Assembly: GCA_964501535.1 (NCBI GenBank)
Contig: CAZCSV010000003.1
Coordinates: 248,001 to 312,000 of the forward strand
Length of the DNA: 64,000 bases
Direction: 5' to 3'
Source: FEN-1279 sp964501535
GTDB taxonomy: Bacteria > Bacteroidota > Ignavibacteria > Tepidaquicellales > Tepidaquicellaceae
Below, in pieces: positions 44,993 to 52,523 of this stretch; the first letter of the stretch is position 1, and each line of letters starts with the position of its first letter. Made by a program: the position numbers and the translations under genes. The notes under the pieces are model-generated. The model was not told where the DNA came from, made no database searches, and was given only the letters and a program-made list of their open reading frames with translations.

Positions 44993-46054
44993 TTGAGCAA
45001 CGGATATAAAATATTGCACATAGCGCCTCAAAATTTTGCTGGTATGCCGATGGATTTTGTAAACATGCATAAGAGTGCAGGAATAGAATCGAGATTAATA
45101 ACGATATACAAAAATACACTGGATTTTCAGGAAGATATTTCCATTAACCTGCCAATAAATACAGGTAAACTTGCAAAGAGATGGCGTGACAGTAAAATTG
45201 ACGAGCTGAAATATTACAAGCCAAAAAACTTTTTGGAGGCGGCATTCTTCAGATTCCGTGATTTCAAGAACAGAGGAAAAATATCTTCCTATATAGACAA
45301 TTATAAATTATACAATTTCGATATATATCATTTCGACGGAGGTATGGATTTATTCCGAGATTTAAGATTTGCAAAAGAACTGAAGAGACGCGGGAAAAAA
45401 ATTGTATGCTGTTATTTCGGAAGCGATTTGAGAACAAGGGGTATTTTCAAAGAGCTCGACGAAATGAGCGATTTAAATCTTACGGTTGAATATGACCATC
45501 TCGAATTATACAAGGATTTGAATTACATATATTTTCCGTTCGATGTGAATAGATACTCATATAATTTTAATTCATCACAGAAAATCAAAATCATCCATTC
45601 ACCCACCAACAGGGTATTCAAAGGGACAGACAAGATTATAAGCGTATTAGAAGAATTAAAAAGGGAAAAAGATTTCGAGTTTTTATTAATCGAAAATACA
45701 GAGCGCGAAAAATTATTAAAGCTGAAAAGAGTATGCAATCTTGCCATAGACCAGGTAGGCGGAGAAATGGGTGGGACCGGTTACGGAAAAAATTCAATAG
45801 AAAATCTTGCTATGGGTTTACCTACGATTACGGAATTCACGGGTAACTATTTGAAAATTATACCCGAAAATCCATTTATTTCATGCAATATCGAAAATTT
45901 GAAAGATACGCTGAAAAGAATAATAGAAAACCCGGTTATGCTGAAACCGTTTTCTGAAAACGGTAGGGAATGGGTGGAAAAATACCATTCGTTCGAATCC
46001 GTGAACAACAGTTTAATGGAATTATATATAAAAAAAGGAATAATAATTGGGTAA
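44993..46054 (+). CDS. GT4-like glycosyltransferase
   Basis: The 353-residue product starts at TTG three bases after the previous stop; the N-terminal strand GYKILHIAPQNFAGMP confirms that start. The C-terminal half carries the GT-B donor-site features: IIHSPTNRVFKGTDKII, LAIDQVGGEMGGTGYGKNSI, then ENLAMGLPTITEF. The final helix WVEKYHSFESVNNSL is typical of GT4 family ends. It is likely cytoplasmic and uses a nucleotide-sugar donor to extend a lipid-linked glycan. Its end overlaps the flippase gene by 8 bp. Confidence 0.82.
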   Translation: MSNGYKILHIAPQNFAGMPMDFVNMHKSAGIESRLITIYKNTLDFQEDISINLPINTGKLAKRWRDSKIDELKYYKPKNFLEAAFFRFRDFKNRGKISSYIDNYKLYNFDIYHFDGGMDLFRDLRFAKELKRRGKKIVCCYFGSDLRTRGIFKELDEMSDLNLTVEYDHLELYKDLNYIYFPFDVNRYSYNFNSSQKIKIIHSPTNRVFKGTDKIISVLEELKREKDFEFLLIENTEREKLLKLKRVCNLAIDQVGGEMGGTGYGKNSIENLAMGLPTITEFTGNYLKIIPENPFISCNIENLKDTLKRIIENPVMLKPFSENGREWVEKYHSFESVNNSLMELYIKKGIIIG

Positions 46055-47528
46055 CGGTAAATCCCATATAAAGGAGTTATTCTCTCACACCGCAATTTAT
46101 GGTGTTGGAATAATGCTGAATAAAATCTTATCTTTCCTTCTCATCCCTATATATACTTATTATTTCAGTCCTCCGGATTTAGGCTTATACAACCTTATTC
46201 AATCACTGTGGCTGTTTATAATATTGATATATGTCTACGGAATGGAAACTTCTTTTATCAAGTTCTTCATAGATGCCAAAGAGGACTCTGTCAAAAAGGA
46301 AATCTATTCGACAACACTGATTTTAATTACGATAACGTCGTTAATATTTTCAATAATTATTTACTTATTTTCCGGCACGATAAGCAGCACAATAGGCTTT
46401 GAAAATCCGGAAAAAGGAAAGTATCTCATAAAGATCTTAAGTATTCTCCTTTTCTTTGACACGATATCGAGATTTCCTTTACTTTTGCTCAGGGCAGAAT
46501 TAAAAGCAAAGACATATTTTTATCTTTCGGTTTCATCTTTATTTATCAATTTAATACTCAACATTTTATTCATCATTGTTTTTAAGTTAAACGTAGAAGC
46601 GATTTTATACAGTTATATAATTTCCGTGATATACACATTACTCGCAGGACTAGCAATCACGAAGAAATTCTTATCATTTAAATTTTCCTTTAAAGAAGCG
46701 AAAGAGCTTTTTATTTACGGAAACAAATTTATATACTTCGGATTGTTTTTACTGCTTATAGACGTTTCGGACAGATTTTTTTTAAAATATTATTTTAATG
46801 AAAGCATAGTCGGGATATACAGTGCGAGTTACAGGCTGGGAACGGTTATGAGTCTTGCTATAGCGGCATTCAGATTTTCATGGACTCCATATTTTCTTAA
46901 CATATCCAAAAATCCTGAAAATAAAAAAATAATTTCCGATACATTTACATATTTTATTTTTGCCGGATTATTCCTTTTTTTGTTCTTTGCATTTTTCACG
47001 GAGCCGGCAGTCAGATTGTCGGTTGGAGGTTTCAGTCTTCTGGATTCCAAATATTACAGCGGACTTGTCATCATACCGATAATTTTATTATCATATTTCT
47101 TCTCGGGATTATATGCCAACCTTAATGTGGTACCGTTTTACACCAATAAGACATCTTTATTATTACTTGTATCTCTCGAAGGATTTGTAATAAATATTTT
47201 ACTGAATATATTACTGATTCCAAAATATCAAATGTTAGGTGCAGCATATTCAACTCTGTTCACATATACATTTATGTTTATTCACATGTACATCATTTCA
47301 CAAAAATTATATAAAATCGAATATCAGTGGAAATCGATATCCATTCTGGTTACAACCGCAGTAATTCTTTTTGCTACATATTATTACATTCAAAACTATC
47401 CGGAATTAGAAATAGCGATAAAAATAATGATTTATTTATTACTACTGTTAATATTTCTTTCAGTTTCCAGCATATTTAAAGTGGTAAAAATAAGTAATGT
47501 AAAACTATTAATTAGAAAGAATATCTAA
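46047..47528 (+). CDS. Oligosaccharide flippase (Wzx/MATE-like)
   Basis: The 493-residue product starts at TTG inside the previous gene. It is an integral membrane protein with about 14 hydrophobic segments. The N-terminal amphipathic HIKELFSHTAIYGVGIMLNKI is the usual opening of polysaccharide-export flippases. It would translocate the lipid-linked product of the upstream transferases. It is the last gene of the cluster. No terminator closes it before the next promoter-like site at 47553, so the hairpin at 47660-47696 may serve it. Confidence 0.9.
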   Translation: MGNGKSHIKELFSHTAIYGVGIMLNKILSFLLIPIYTYYFSPPDLGLYNLIQSLWLFIILIYVYGMETSFIKFFIDAKEDSVKKEIYSTTLILITITSLIFSIIIYLFSGTISSTIGFENPEKGKYLIKILSILLFFDTISRFPLLLLRAELKAKTYFYLSVSSLFINLILNILFIIVFKLNVEAILYSYIISVIYTLLAGLAITKKFLSFKFSFKEAKELFIYGNKFIYFGLFLLLIDVSDRFFLKYYFNESIVGIYSASYRLGTVMSLAIAAFRFSWTPYFLNISKNPENKKIISDTFTYFIFAGLFLFLFFAFFTEPAVRLSVGGFSLLDSKYYSGLVIIPIILLSYFFSGLYANLNVVPFYTNKTSLLLLVSLEGFVINILLNILLIPKYQMLGAAYSTLFTYTFMFIHMYIISQKLYKIEYQWKSISILVTTAVILFATYYYIQNYPELEIAIKIMIYLLLLLIFLSVSSIFKVVKISNVKLLIRKNI

Positions 47529-47552
47529 AGTTATACTTTAATAATTTTTCAC

Positions 47553-47584
47553 TTGACATTTATATATATAGTAGTTATGTTTGT
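47553..47584 (+). promoter_or_regulatory. Hybrid promoter (TTGACA with TATGTTTG)
   Basis: TTGACA (47553-47558) is 18 bp from TATGTTTG (47577-47584). The second element satisfies both a loose -10 (TATGTT) and the Bacteroidetes -7 box TAnnTTTG. It begins 25 bp after the flippase stop and points at the short structured segment downstream. Confidence 0.5.
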
Positions 47585-47587
47585 AAC

Positions 47588-47697
47588 GGATAATAATTGT
47601 GCAAGATGTTAAGTTGAGTATTTGCAAAAATAAGATTTACCCTTTCTTATTTTAATGAGATCCAGTCACCCCGCAACCAGTGACTGGATTTTTTTTA
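47588..47697 (+). ncRNA. Candidate small RNA with hairpin and terminator
   Basis: Downstream of the 47553-47584 promoter there is no ORF. There is a 9-bp hairpin (AAAATAAGA at 47627-47635 with TCTTATTTT at 47645-47653) and then a strong terminator (47660-47696). The inferred transcript is about 110 nt. It could instead be the 3' end of the glycan operon. I do not recognise it as a known RNA family. Confidence 0.45.
47660..47696 (+). terminator. Intrinsic terminator upstream of the hsp20 regulatory region
   Basis: ATCCAGTCAC (47660-47669) pairs perfectly with GTGACTGGAT (47680-47689) around a 10-nt loop. Eight T residues follow. It insulates hsp20 from the glycan cluster and ends the candidate small RNA. 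Confidence 0.88.
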
Positions 47698-47719
47698 TTC
47701 ACTAACTCATCCCTAATTA

Positions 47720-47795
47720 GAAATAATTTTCAATAATCATGAAATATATTTCGTTATTATGAGAAATATATTTCGTTTTAGCAGAAAATAATTTC
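47720..47795. promoter_or_regulatory. Four phased GAAA-N4-TTTC palindromes (enhancer-like array)
   Basis: Four exact matches to GAAA-N4-TTTC lie at 47720-47731, 47741-47752, 47763-47774 and 47784-47795. The centre-to-centre steps are 21, 22 and 21 bp, two helical turns each, so all sites face the same side. The inner two are the perfect palindrome GAAATATATTTC. The array lies 43-119 bp upstream of the -24 element, where sigma-54 activators normally bind. The binding protein is not encoded in this window as far as I can see. Confidence 0.75.
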
Positions 47796-47837
47796 AGTTA
47801 TTTTTAACATTCTTTATTTTCAGCCCATTTTCATCAT

Positions 47838-47854
47838 TGGCACGCATATTGCAT
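47838..47854 (+). promoter_or_regulatory. Sigma-54 (-24/-12) promoter of hsp20
   Basis: TGGCAC, five bases, then TTGCAT is an exact match to the sigma-54 consensus, with the invariant GG and GC dinucleotides separated by 10 bp. The expected start is near 47866, about 40 bp before the hsp20 ATG. No competing strong -10 or -35 pair lies between the array and the gene. Confidence 0.85.
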
Positions 47855-47908
47855 ATTTATAAGCAAATATAAAAAATAAAAATAAAAAATATATAAGGAG
47901 AAATAATT

Positions 47909-48346
47909 ATGAACTTAGTAAAATTTAAAAAAGAAAATGACTTATTCAGTGATACATTCAGGTCATTCTTTAATCATCCGTTTTTCTCAATGAAAGACGA
48001 AGTTTTAAACACTTCCAATTTTACCCCAAGAGTAAGAATCAGTGAAGACAAGGACAATTTTTATCTTAACATTGAAATGCCGGGAATTCCAAAAGATGAC
48101 GTGAAGATTTCTCTCGAAAATAATGTTCTTTCGGTCAGCGGTACAAAGAAACACCAGAACAAATCAGAGGACACGAATTTAATTATGAACGAAATTTATT
48201 ACGGTGAATTCTGCAGGAGTTTCAATTTAAGCGACGACATAAAGACCGATTCAATAGATGCAGAGTTTAAGGACGGATTGCTTACCATAACGTTACCGAA
48301 GAAAGAAGAAGTAAAACCGGTGGTAAAAGAAATAAAGGTGAAATAA
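47909..48346 (+). CDS. Hsp20/alpha-crystallin small heat-shock protein
   Basis: The 145-residue product has an N-terminal aromatic arm (FRSFFNHPFF) and an alpha-crystallin domain at about residues 35-135. Typical strands are visible: FTPRVRISEDKDNFYLNIEMPGI, NNVLSVSGTKK and EFKDGLLTITLPK. The last of these is the family's GVLTITLPK-type strand. It is an ATP-independent holdase chaperone. AAGGAG at 47895-47900 is a good ribosome-binding site. Transcription probably starts from the sigma-54 promoter upstream. dnaK follows 182 bp downstream after three hairpins, so the two chaperones may be partly coexpressed. Confidence 0.95.
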   Translation: MNLVKFKKENDLFSDTFRSFFNHPFFSMKDEVLNTSNFTPRVRISEDKDNFYLNIEMPGIPKDDVKISLENNVLSVSGTKKHQNKSEDTNLIMNEIYYGEFCRSFNLSDDIKTDSIDAEFKDGLLTITLPKKEEVKPVVKEIKVK

Positions 48347-48355
48347 ATTAAATAA

Positions 48356-48384
48356 CTCGTTCCCAAACTTAGTTTGTGAACGAG
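48356..48384. repeat. REP-like 29-bp inverted repeat after hsp20
   Basis: CTCGTTCCCAAACT and AGTTTGTGAACGAG are 14-nt arms around one base with a single mismatch. The CTCGTTCCCAA form is a common dispersed palindrome type in many bacterial genomes. It lies 10 bp after the hsp20 stop and lacks a T tract. Confidence 0.55.
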
Positions 48385-48396
48385 ACTAAAAATAGA

Positions 48397-48434
48397 TTTT
48401 CTCATTTCTATGTTGGACTTAAGAAATGAGAAAA
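48397..48434. promoter_or_regulatory. Perfect 13-bp inverted repeat in the dnaK leader
   Basis: TTTTCTCATTTCT (48397-48409) and AGAAATGAGAAAA (48422-48434) are perfect complements around a 12-nt spacer. It could be a DNA operator or an RNA stem-loop in the dnaK leader. It is not the CIRCE element and has no terminator T tract on either strand. Confidence 0.5.
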
Positions 48435-48462
48435 AAGGTAAAACAACTAATAATTAATTAAA

Positions 48463-48489
48463 ACCATTCCGGGGAATACCCGGAGTGGT
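48463..48489 (+). promoter_or_regulatory. GC-rich hairpin 40 bp upstream of dnaK
   Basis: ACCATTCCGGG (48463-48473) pairs with CCCGGAGTGGT (48479-48489) with one G-T pair and a 5-nt loop. It is stable and close to the dnaK ribosome-binding site. ATTTGT rather than a T tract follows, so attenuation or leader structure is more likely than simple termination. Confidence 0.5.
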
Positions 48490-48528
48490 ATTTGTACAAA
48501 TAAAAGATTCTAGGAAAGGAATCAAAAA

Positions 48529-50505
48529 ATGGGAAAAATAATAGGTATAGATTTAGGAACGACCAATTCATGCGTAGCTGTGATGGAAGGAAACGACCCT
48601 GTAGTAATTCAGAATTCAGAAGGCGGAAGAACAACGCCTTCGGTAGTTGCGTTTACTAAAACGGGAGAAAGGATAGTCGGAGACCCAGCAAAGCGTCAGG
48701 CTGTCACGAATCCTTCGAATACCGTGTTTTCGATAAAAAGGTTTATGGGAAGAAGATACGACGAGGTAACGACGGAAATAACGGAAGTTCCTTACAAGGT
48801 AATAAGAGGCGATAATGATGTTGCGAGAGTCGAGATTTTTGATAAAAGCACGAATCAGAAGAGAGTATATTCTCCGCCGGAAATTTCTGCGATGGTTTTG
48901 CAAAAGATGAAAAAGACAGCGGAAGATTACCTTGGTCAGCCCGTTACGGAAGCAGTAATTACGGTACCTGCATACTTCAACGATTCCCAGAGACAGGCGA
49001 CAAAAGATGCAGGTAAAATCGCGGGACTTGAAGTAAGAAGAATTATAAACGAGCCGACTGCAGCAGCATTGGCTTACGGGCTGGATAAGAAGAAAAAGAA
49101 CGAAAAGGTTGCGGTTTTCGATTTAGGAGGCGGAACTTTCGATATATCAATACTGGAACTCGGCGACGGTGTATTTGAAGTTAAGTCGACTAACGGAGAC
49201 GGGCATCTTGGCGGTGATGATTTTGACCAAAGGCTAATTGAATATCTAGCAGATGAATTTCAGAAGAAAGAAGGAATCGATTTAAGAAAAGACCCAATGG
49301 CACTGCAGAGACTGAAAGAAGCTGCTGAGAACGCGAAGAAAGCTTTATCAAACAGTACCCAGACTGAAGTTAATCTGCCATATATAACTGCAGGTGCTGA
49401 CGGACCGAAGTTTTTACTGGAGACTATTACGAGAGCTAAGTTCGAATCACTAATCGGAGATTTAGTGAACAGGACAATCGGGCCATGCGAAAAAGCGCTT
49501 GCCGATTCGGGATTCAGTAAAAATGAAATAGACGAAGTGATATTGGTCGGCGGCTCAACACGTATACCAATGGTACAGGAATCAGTGAAAAAGCTTTTCG
49601 GGAAAGAGCCTCACAAGGGCGTGAATCCGGATGAAGTCGTGGCAATAGGTGCGGCAATACAGGGTGGTGTTTTAACAGGAGACGTGAATGATGTATTACT
49701 TCTGGATGTGACTCCGTTATCACTCGGAATAGAAACCCTGGGCGGTGTAATGACAAGATTAATAGACGCCAACACCACCATACCTTCGAAGAAATCTCAG
49801 GTATTTTCCACTGCCGCTGACAATCAGCCGTCAGTCGAAATCCACGTATTGCAGGGTGAGCGTCCTATGGCAATAGATAACAGAACACTCGGCAGATTCC
49901 ATCTCGACGGAATTCCGCCAGCACCAAGAGGACTTCCGCAGATCGAGGTTACATTCGATATAGATGCAAACGGAATATTGCACGTTACGGCAAAAGACCT
50001 AGGAACAGGCAAACAACAGGATATAAAGATTACGCATTCATCGGGTTTAACCGATACTGAAATCGAAAAAATGAAAAAAGATGCAAAAGAGCACGAAGCA
50101 GACGATAAAAAGAAGAAAGAGGAAATCGATTTAAAGAATCAGGCAGATTCAATGATATTCCAGGGTGAAAAGCAGTTGAAAGAATTCGAAGGAAAGTTAG
50201 ACCAGGCGACAAGGGCAAAGATTCAGGGTGCTATCGACAGGTTAAAAGAAGCTAACAAAGGAACAAATGTGAATGAACTGAAATCAGCTATCGAACAATA
50301 CAACTCAGCGTGGAACGAAGCATCGCAGCAGTTGTATTCACAGGCAAAGACGCAGGGCGCTTCCGGAGCGGACGGTCAAGGATTCGCAGGCGGTCAACAG
50401 GGCTTCGCGGGCGGACAGCAACCCGGGGGCGGGACAGGTGAGCAGAAAAAAGACGACGGAAAAGTAGAGAATGCAGACTTCGAAGTAGTTGACGATAAGA
50501 AGTAA
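48529..50505 (+). CDS. dnaK: Molecular chaperone DnaK (Hsp70)
   Basis: The 658-residue product has the N-terminal ATPase signature IGIDLGTTNSCVAVMEG, then FDLGGGTFDISILEL and VILVGGSTRIPMVQ. The interdomain linker is DVLLLDVTPLSLGIET. The substrate-binding domain and helical lid follow, and the C-terminus is glycine- and glutamine-rich before ENADFEVVDDKK. It is a complete Hsp70. AGGAAAGGA precedes the ATG. No dnaJ or grpE is adjacent, which is unlike many genomes. A terminator follows at 50595-50622. Confidence 0.98.
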   Translation: MGKIIGIDLGTTNSCVAVMEGNDPVVIQNSEGGRTTPSVVAFTKTGERIVGDPAKRQAVTNPSNTVFSIKRFMGRRYDEVTTEITEVPYKVIRGDNDVARVEIFDKSTNQKRVYSPPEISAMVLQKMKKTAEDYLGQPVTEAVITVPAYFNDSQRQATKDAGKIAGLEVRRIINEPTAAALAYGLDKKKKNEKVAVFDLGGGTFDISILELGDGVFEVKSTNGDGHLGGDDFDQRLIEYLADEFQKKEGIDLRKDPMALQRLKEAAENAKKALSNSTQTEVNLPYITAGADGPKFLLETITRAKFESLIGDLVNRTIGPCEKALADSGFSKNEIDEVILVGGSTRIPMVQESVKKLFGKEPHKGVNPDEVVAIGAAIQGGVLTGDVNDVLLLDVTPLSLGIETLGGVMTRLIDANTTIPSKKSQVFSTAADNQPSVEIHVLQGERPMAIDNRTLGRFHLDGIPPAPRGLPQIEVTFDIDANGILHVTAKDLGTGKQQDIKITHSSGLTDTEIEKMKKDAKEHEADDKKKKEEIDLKNQADSMIFQGEKQLKEFEGKLDQATRAKIQGAIDRLKEANKGTNVNELKSAIEQYNSAWNEASQQLYSQAKTQGASGADGQGFAGGQQGFAGGQQPGGGTGEQKKDDGKVENADFEVVDDKK

Positions 50506-50521
50506 ATAAACATAGTTTGTC

Positions 50522-50546
50522 ATTCCGGCAAGTTTTTAGCCAGAAT
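50522..50546. repeat. Degenerate REP-like palindrome
   Basis: ATTCCGGC and GCCAGAAT form an 8-bp stem with one mismatch in the context GTCATTCCGGC...GAATCCAG. This resembles the common GTCATTCC...GGAATCCAG dispersed repeat. It sits just after dnaK. Confidence 0.4.
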
Positions 50547-50594
50547 CCAGCTACAATGCATGTTTTAAAAAGAAGATTGCTTTATAACATAAAT

Positions 50595-50626
50595 AGCCAT
50601 CCCTGATAAACTAGGGATGGCTTTAT
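50595..50626. terminator. Bidirectional intrinsic terminator between dnaK and ppa
   Basis: AGCCATCCCT (50595-50604) pairs perfectly with AGGGATGGCT (50613-50622) around an 8-nt loop. T-rich sequence follows on the plus strand and A/T-rich sequence on the other. It serves two converging genes. Confidence 0.85.
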
Positions 50627-50643
50627 AATTTATAGATAATAAA

Positions 50644-51318
50644 TCAAAACTTATTCTCCAGCAAATCCGCAAGGTTTTTAAACTTTTCCAAATAATCTTC
50701 ACGACTTCTTTTTATCACTTCGTATGCTTCTTCCCTGCTATAGACGTGAGTAATTTCGCAGTTTCGGTGTTGTGAGCCAGGGGCTTCTTTGTATGTCGTG
50801 AAATAATGTTTGATTCTATCTACGAGCGAGGTTGGCAGGTCATCTACATTATCCCACCCTCCGAAAATATTATCTTTATGAAGAACGGCAATAATTTTGT
50901 CGTCAGCTTCATCACCGTCTATCATACGCAATCCGCCTATTGGAGTAGCTGAGACAATTATATCGTTATGTGTAATTACTTTTTCTGTAATAACACAAAT
51001 GTCAAGCGGGTCACCGTCACCTTTTATTCCTTTTCTTCCTGTTTTCTCGCAGCAAAACTCTGCAACACGTTCTCCGCAATAAGTCTGGGGAATCAAGCCG
51101 TAAGGGGTCGGGCATATATTGGAATATAGCTGAGGTCTGTCGATTTTCAGATACCCGCTTTGTTTATCGAGTTCGAATTTAAGAGTATCGGTCGGAACGA
51201 TTTCGATATATGCAGTTATGATTTCGGGAGCGTTTTTTCCGATGAAAATCCCGTGCCATGGATGAGGTTTTAATAGATTTCTTAAATCTTTCCAGGTACT
51301 TTCAAAATCTTTTGGCAT
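50644..51318 (-). CDS. ppa: Inorganic pyrophosphatase, family I
   Basis: The 224-residue product hydrolyses pyrophosphate with Mg2+ in the cytoplasm. The family signature is GDGDPLDICVI (metal-binding aspartates), followed by IGGLRMIDGDEADDKIIAV. DRPQLYSNICPTPYGLIPQTYCG supplies the substrate region. It is longer than the 175-residue E. coli type and closer to the eukaryote-like long form. It is the last gene of the recJ-yebC-ruvC-ruvA-ppa run, 24 bp after ruvA. Confidence 0.93.
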   Translation of the reverse strand: MPKDFESTWKDLRNLLKPHPWHGIFIGKNAPEIITAYIEIVPTDTLKFELDKQSGYLKIDRPQLYSNICPTPYGLIPQTYCGERVAEFCCEKTGRKGIKGDGDPLDICVITEKVITHNDIIVSATPIGGLRMIDGDEADDKIIAVLHKDNIFGGWDNVDDLPTSLVDRIKHYFTTYKEAPGSQHRNCEITHVYSREEAYEVIKRSREDYLEKFKNLADLLENKF

Positions 51319-51342
51319 AAAATAATTTTTTTAACTGAATTT

Positions 51343-51957
51343 TTAAGAAATAAATCCGAGTGCTTTTTTAATCAATTCTTCGGTAGTAAACTCAACGCCG
51401 GGATTGGCTTTCAGGATTTCGCGTATTATCCTTTCTCCTTCCGCTCTGCTGTATCCAAGAGTCAACAAAGCGTTAAGCGTATCGAGCCTCGATTGTTCTT
51501 TTCCGAAAACATCGGCACCGATAGTAATTTTTTCTTCCTCGAGCATACCCGATAATTTAAACACCTTATCTTTCAGAGCTACAGAAATCATTTCGATTTT
51601 TCTCGGACCGATTCCGGGAATCTTCAGTCCTGAGAGGGCATTCCTGTTAGTAATCAACCCGATAATATCTTCGAACCCCGCATAAGACATAATATTATGC
51701 GCCGTTTTAGAGCTGATTCCGCTGACGGATACAAGAAGTTTAAATATTTCTTTTTCCTTGGCATCGGAGAATCCGTAAAGGGCCATTGAGTTTTCTTTTA
51801 CATCCAGATAAGTAATGAGCGAGAAATCCTGATTAATTTCGGGAAGGCTATCCTGAACTTTTTTCGAAATAAAGACGCTGTAGCCAACACCATTGACATC
51901 AAGTAGAATTTCTTTATTTCCGGTAGAAATCAATTTACCTCTGAGATATGAAATCAT
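51343..51957 (-). CDS. ruvA: Holliday junction helicase subunit RuvA
   Basis: The 204-residue product has the N-terminal OB-fold MISYLRGKLISTGNKEILLDVNGVGY and two helix-hairpin-helix motifs (LLVSVSGISSKTA and GLKIPGIGPRKIEMI). The C-terminal RuvB-binding domain is LNALLTLGYSRAEGERII. RuvA binds the four-way junction and recruits RuvB, which is not encoded nearby. It begins 4 bp after ruvC. Confidence 0.96.
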   Translation of the reverse strand: MISYLRGKLISTGNKEILLDVNGVGYSVFISKKVQDSLPEINQDFSLITYLDVKENSMALYGFSDAKEKEIFKLLVSVSGISSKTAHNIMSYAGFEDIIGLITNRNALSGLKIPGIGPRKIEMISVALKDKVFKLSGMLEEEKITIGADVFGKEQSRLDTLNALLTLGYSRAEGERIIREILKANPGVEFTTEELIKKALGFIS

Positions 51958-51961
51958 AAAA

Positions 51962-52513
51962 TTATTTTTTAATTATTCTTTCCGGATTTTCTTCAATAAA
52001 CTTTCTCCAGTTGTTTTTCCGATTACCCGATTTCACAATAAAATTTTGCATACTGTAATGATGGCAGAGAGCAACCGCGAGGGCATCGGATGAATCAATA
52101 TATGCAGGGTCTTCATTAATATCGAGAATTCTTTTTACCATATTTTTCACCTGCTCTTTGGATGCCGCACCGTTTCCCGTAATAGATTTCTTGACTTCGC
52201 GCGGCGAATATTCAGATACATTCATATTCGAATTCACGGCGGCTATTATCGCTACTCCTCTTGCCTGTCCTAATTTTAAAGTGGATTGTATATTTTTTCC
52301 GAAAAAAGCAGTCTCGATAGCAAGTTCATTAGGCTTGTATTTTCTTATCTTTTCCAGACAAGCATCGTATATAATTTTCAGGCGTTTTGTAAGTATATCC
52401 TTAGGTTTAAGCACAACAGCATCGAGTTCAATCATCTTTACTTTGTCGCCGTTACACTGGATTATCCCGATCCCAGTAACAACCGAACCCGGGTCTATGC
52501 CAAGAATTATCAT
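51962..52513 (-). CDS. ruvC: Holliday junction endonuclease RuvC
   Basis: The 183-residue product has the catalytic acidic residues in the expected order: LGIDPGSVVTGIG (D), AIETAFFGKN (E) and DSSDALAVALCHH (two D). KSITGNGAASKEQV is the conserved DNA-contact region. It resolves junctions made by RecA. It lies between yebC (10-bp gap) and ruvA in the common yebC-ruvC-ruvA order. Confidence 0.96.
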   Translation of the reverse strand: MIILGIDPGSVVTGIGIIQCNGDKVKMIELDAVVLKPKDILTKRLKIIYDACLEKIRKYKPNELAIETAFFGKNIQSTLKLGQARGVAIIAAVNSNMNVSEYSPREVKKSITGNGAASKEQVKNMVKRILDINEDPAYIDSSDALAVALCHHYSMQNFIVKSGNRKNNWRKFIEENPERIIKK

Positions 52514-52523
52514 TTAATAATAT

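Noticed and set aside
48397..48434. CIRCE element for HrcA control of dnaK
   Set aside because: The CIRCE consensus TTAGCACTC-N9-GAGTGCTAA is not present. The repeat here has different arms and a 12-nt spacer.
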